From Phaeobacter gallaeciensis (GTDB lineage: Bacteria; Pseudomonadota; Alphaproteobacteria; Rhodobacterales; Rhodobacteraceae), in the NCBI RefSeq assembly GCF_001678945.1, contig NZ_CP015124.1:1671501-1735500 (forward strand): a stretch of 64,000 nucleotides of DNA, read 5' to 3'. How positions within the stretch are numbered: the first letter of the stretch is position 1; every line of letters begins with the position of its first letter. Below the pieces are notes generated by a model. The model was not told the DNA's origin. It ran no database searches and saw only the letters and a program-made list of their open reading frames with translations. A program made the translations under genes and the position numbers. This document shows, piece by piece, positions 63,891-64,000 of this stretch.

Positions 63891-64000
63891 ATGGCTACTC
63901 TCAACATCAAATCCCTGGGCAAGACCTATCCCGGCGGCGTTACTGCCGTATCCGATGTGAACGCGGATATTGCCGACGGAGAGTTCATCGTGCTGGTCGG
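63891..64000 (+). CDS. ugpC: sn-Glycerol-3-phosphate ABC transporter ATP-binding protein UgpC (5' part only)
   Basis: The first 36 residues, MATLNIKSLGKTYPGG, then VTAVSDVNADIADGEFIVLV, match the start of MalK/UgpC-type ATPases just before the Walker A. The gene starts directly after the ugpE stop (TAAATGG) and runs off the window end. Confidence 0.88.
   Translation, partial: MATLNIKSLGKTYPGGVTAVSDVNADIADGEFIVLV

Noticed and set aside
1-64000. tRNA, rRNA, CRISPR, insertion sequence or prophage
   Set aside because: No cloverleaf with GTTCRANYC, no repeat-spacer array, and no transposase, integrase or phage structural protein was recognised anywhere in the window.

Overview
The window looks like a chromosomal segment of an alphaproteobacterium of the family Rhodobacteraceae, probably the Roseobacter group (Phaeobacter/Leisingera/Ruegeria-like). 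The reasons are the high GC content, the split F0 operon atpI-atpB-atpE-atpF'-atpF without F1 genes, MipZ in place of a Min system, the def-def-def-fmt cluster, and many proteins that read like roseobacter homologues. Coding density is high. I saw no phage, insertion sequence, CRISPR array, rRNA or tRNA.

Layout. 1-2128: a truncated hybrid sensor kinase (-). 2462-6640: ispH, then a tightly overlapping run (LysE exporter, DUF3429 membrane protein, methyltransferase, rnhA), a TRIC/UPF0126 channel and a GlsB-like protein. 6735-9212 (-): fmt with three tandem peptide-deformylase paralogues, one of them catalytically degenerate. 9311-14160: a MalY-type C-S lyase, a xi-class glutathione transferase and two cobalamin genes (cobD, cbiB). 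14204-20314: a lytic transglycosylase, two exported unknowns, smc and a small lipoprotein. 20366-23427: an aminotransferase with a divergent GntR/FadR regulator, a stand-alone CZB zinc-binding protein and a 68-residue unknown. 23639-26337 (-): the F0 ATP synthase operon with a strong terminator. 26622-30617: ArsR, a DMT exporter, LysR divergent from an FMN azoreductase, rpiB and a prolyl-tRNA deacylase.

30933-40731 is the SRP/ribosome-maturation region (ffh, rpsP, rimM, trmD, rplS, rpmE). It is interspersed with two GNAT paralogues, chorismate mutase, bluB, an antisense phosphotransferase and an antisense gene for a 695-residue coiled-coil protein of unknown function. That last gene is the most enigmatic in the window. 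40921-44911 holds a TPR-sulfotransferase, mipZ and a class III nucleotidyl cyclase.

The last 20 kb is catabolic. 45001-52804 is a homogentisate module: a divergent MarR regulator, hmgA, fahA, maiA, two VOC proteins and an MBL-fold protein. It also carries a flavoprotein hydroxylase plus DUF2783 pair resembling the MhaAB 3-hydroxyphenylacetate 6-hydroxylase, which could make homogentisate directly. An agmatinase-family gene follows. 53830-60318 is a malonate utilisation locus: a MatR-like regulator, a MatPQM TRAP importer, malonyl-CoA decarboxylase and malonyl-CoA synthetase, with the palindrome TTGTATACAA in the divergent promoter. 60766 to the window end is a ugpBAEC glycerol-3-phosphate ABC importer, cut off in ugpC.
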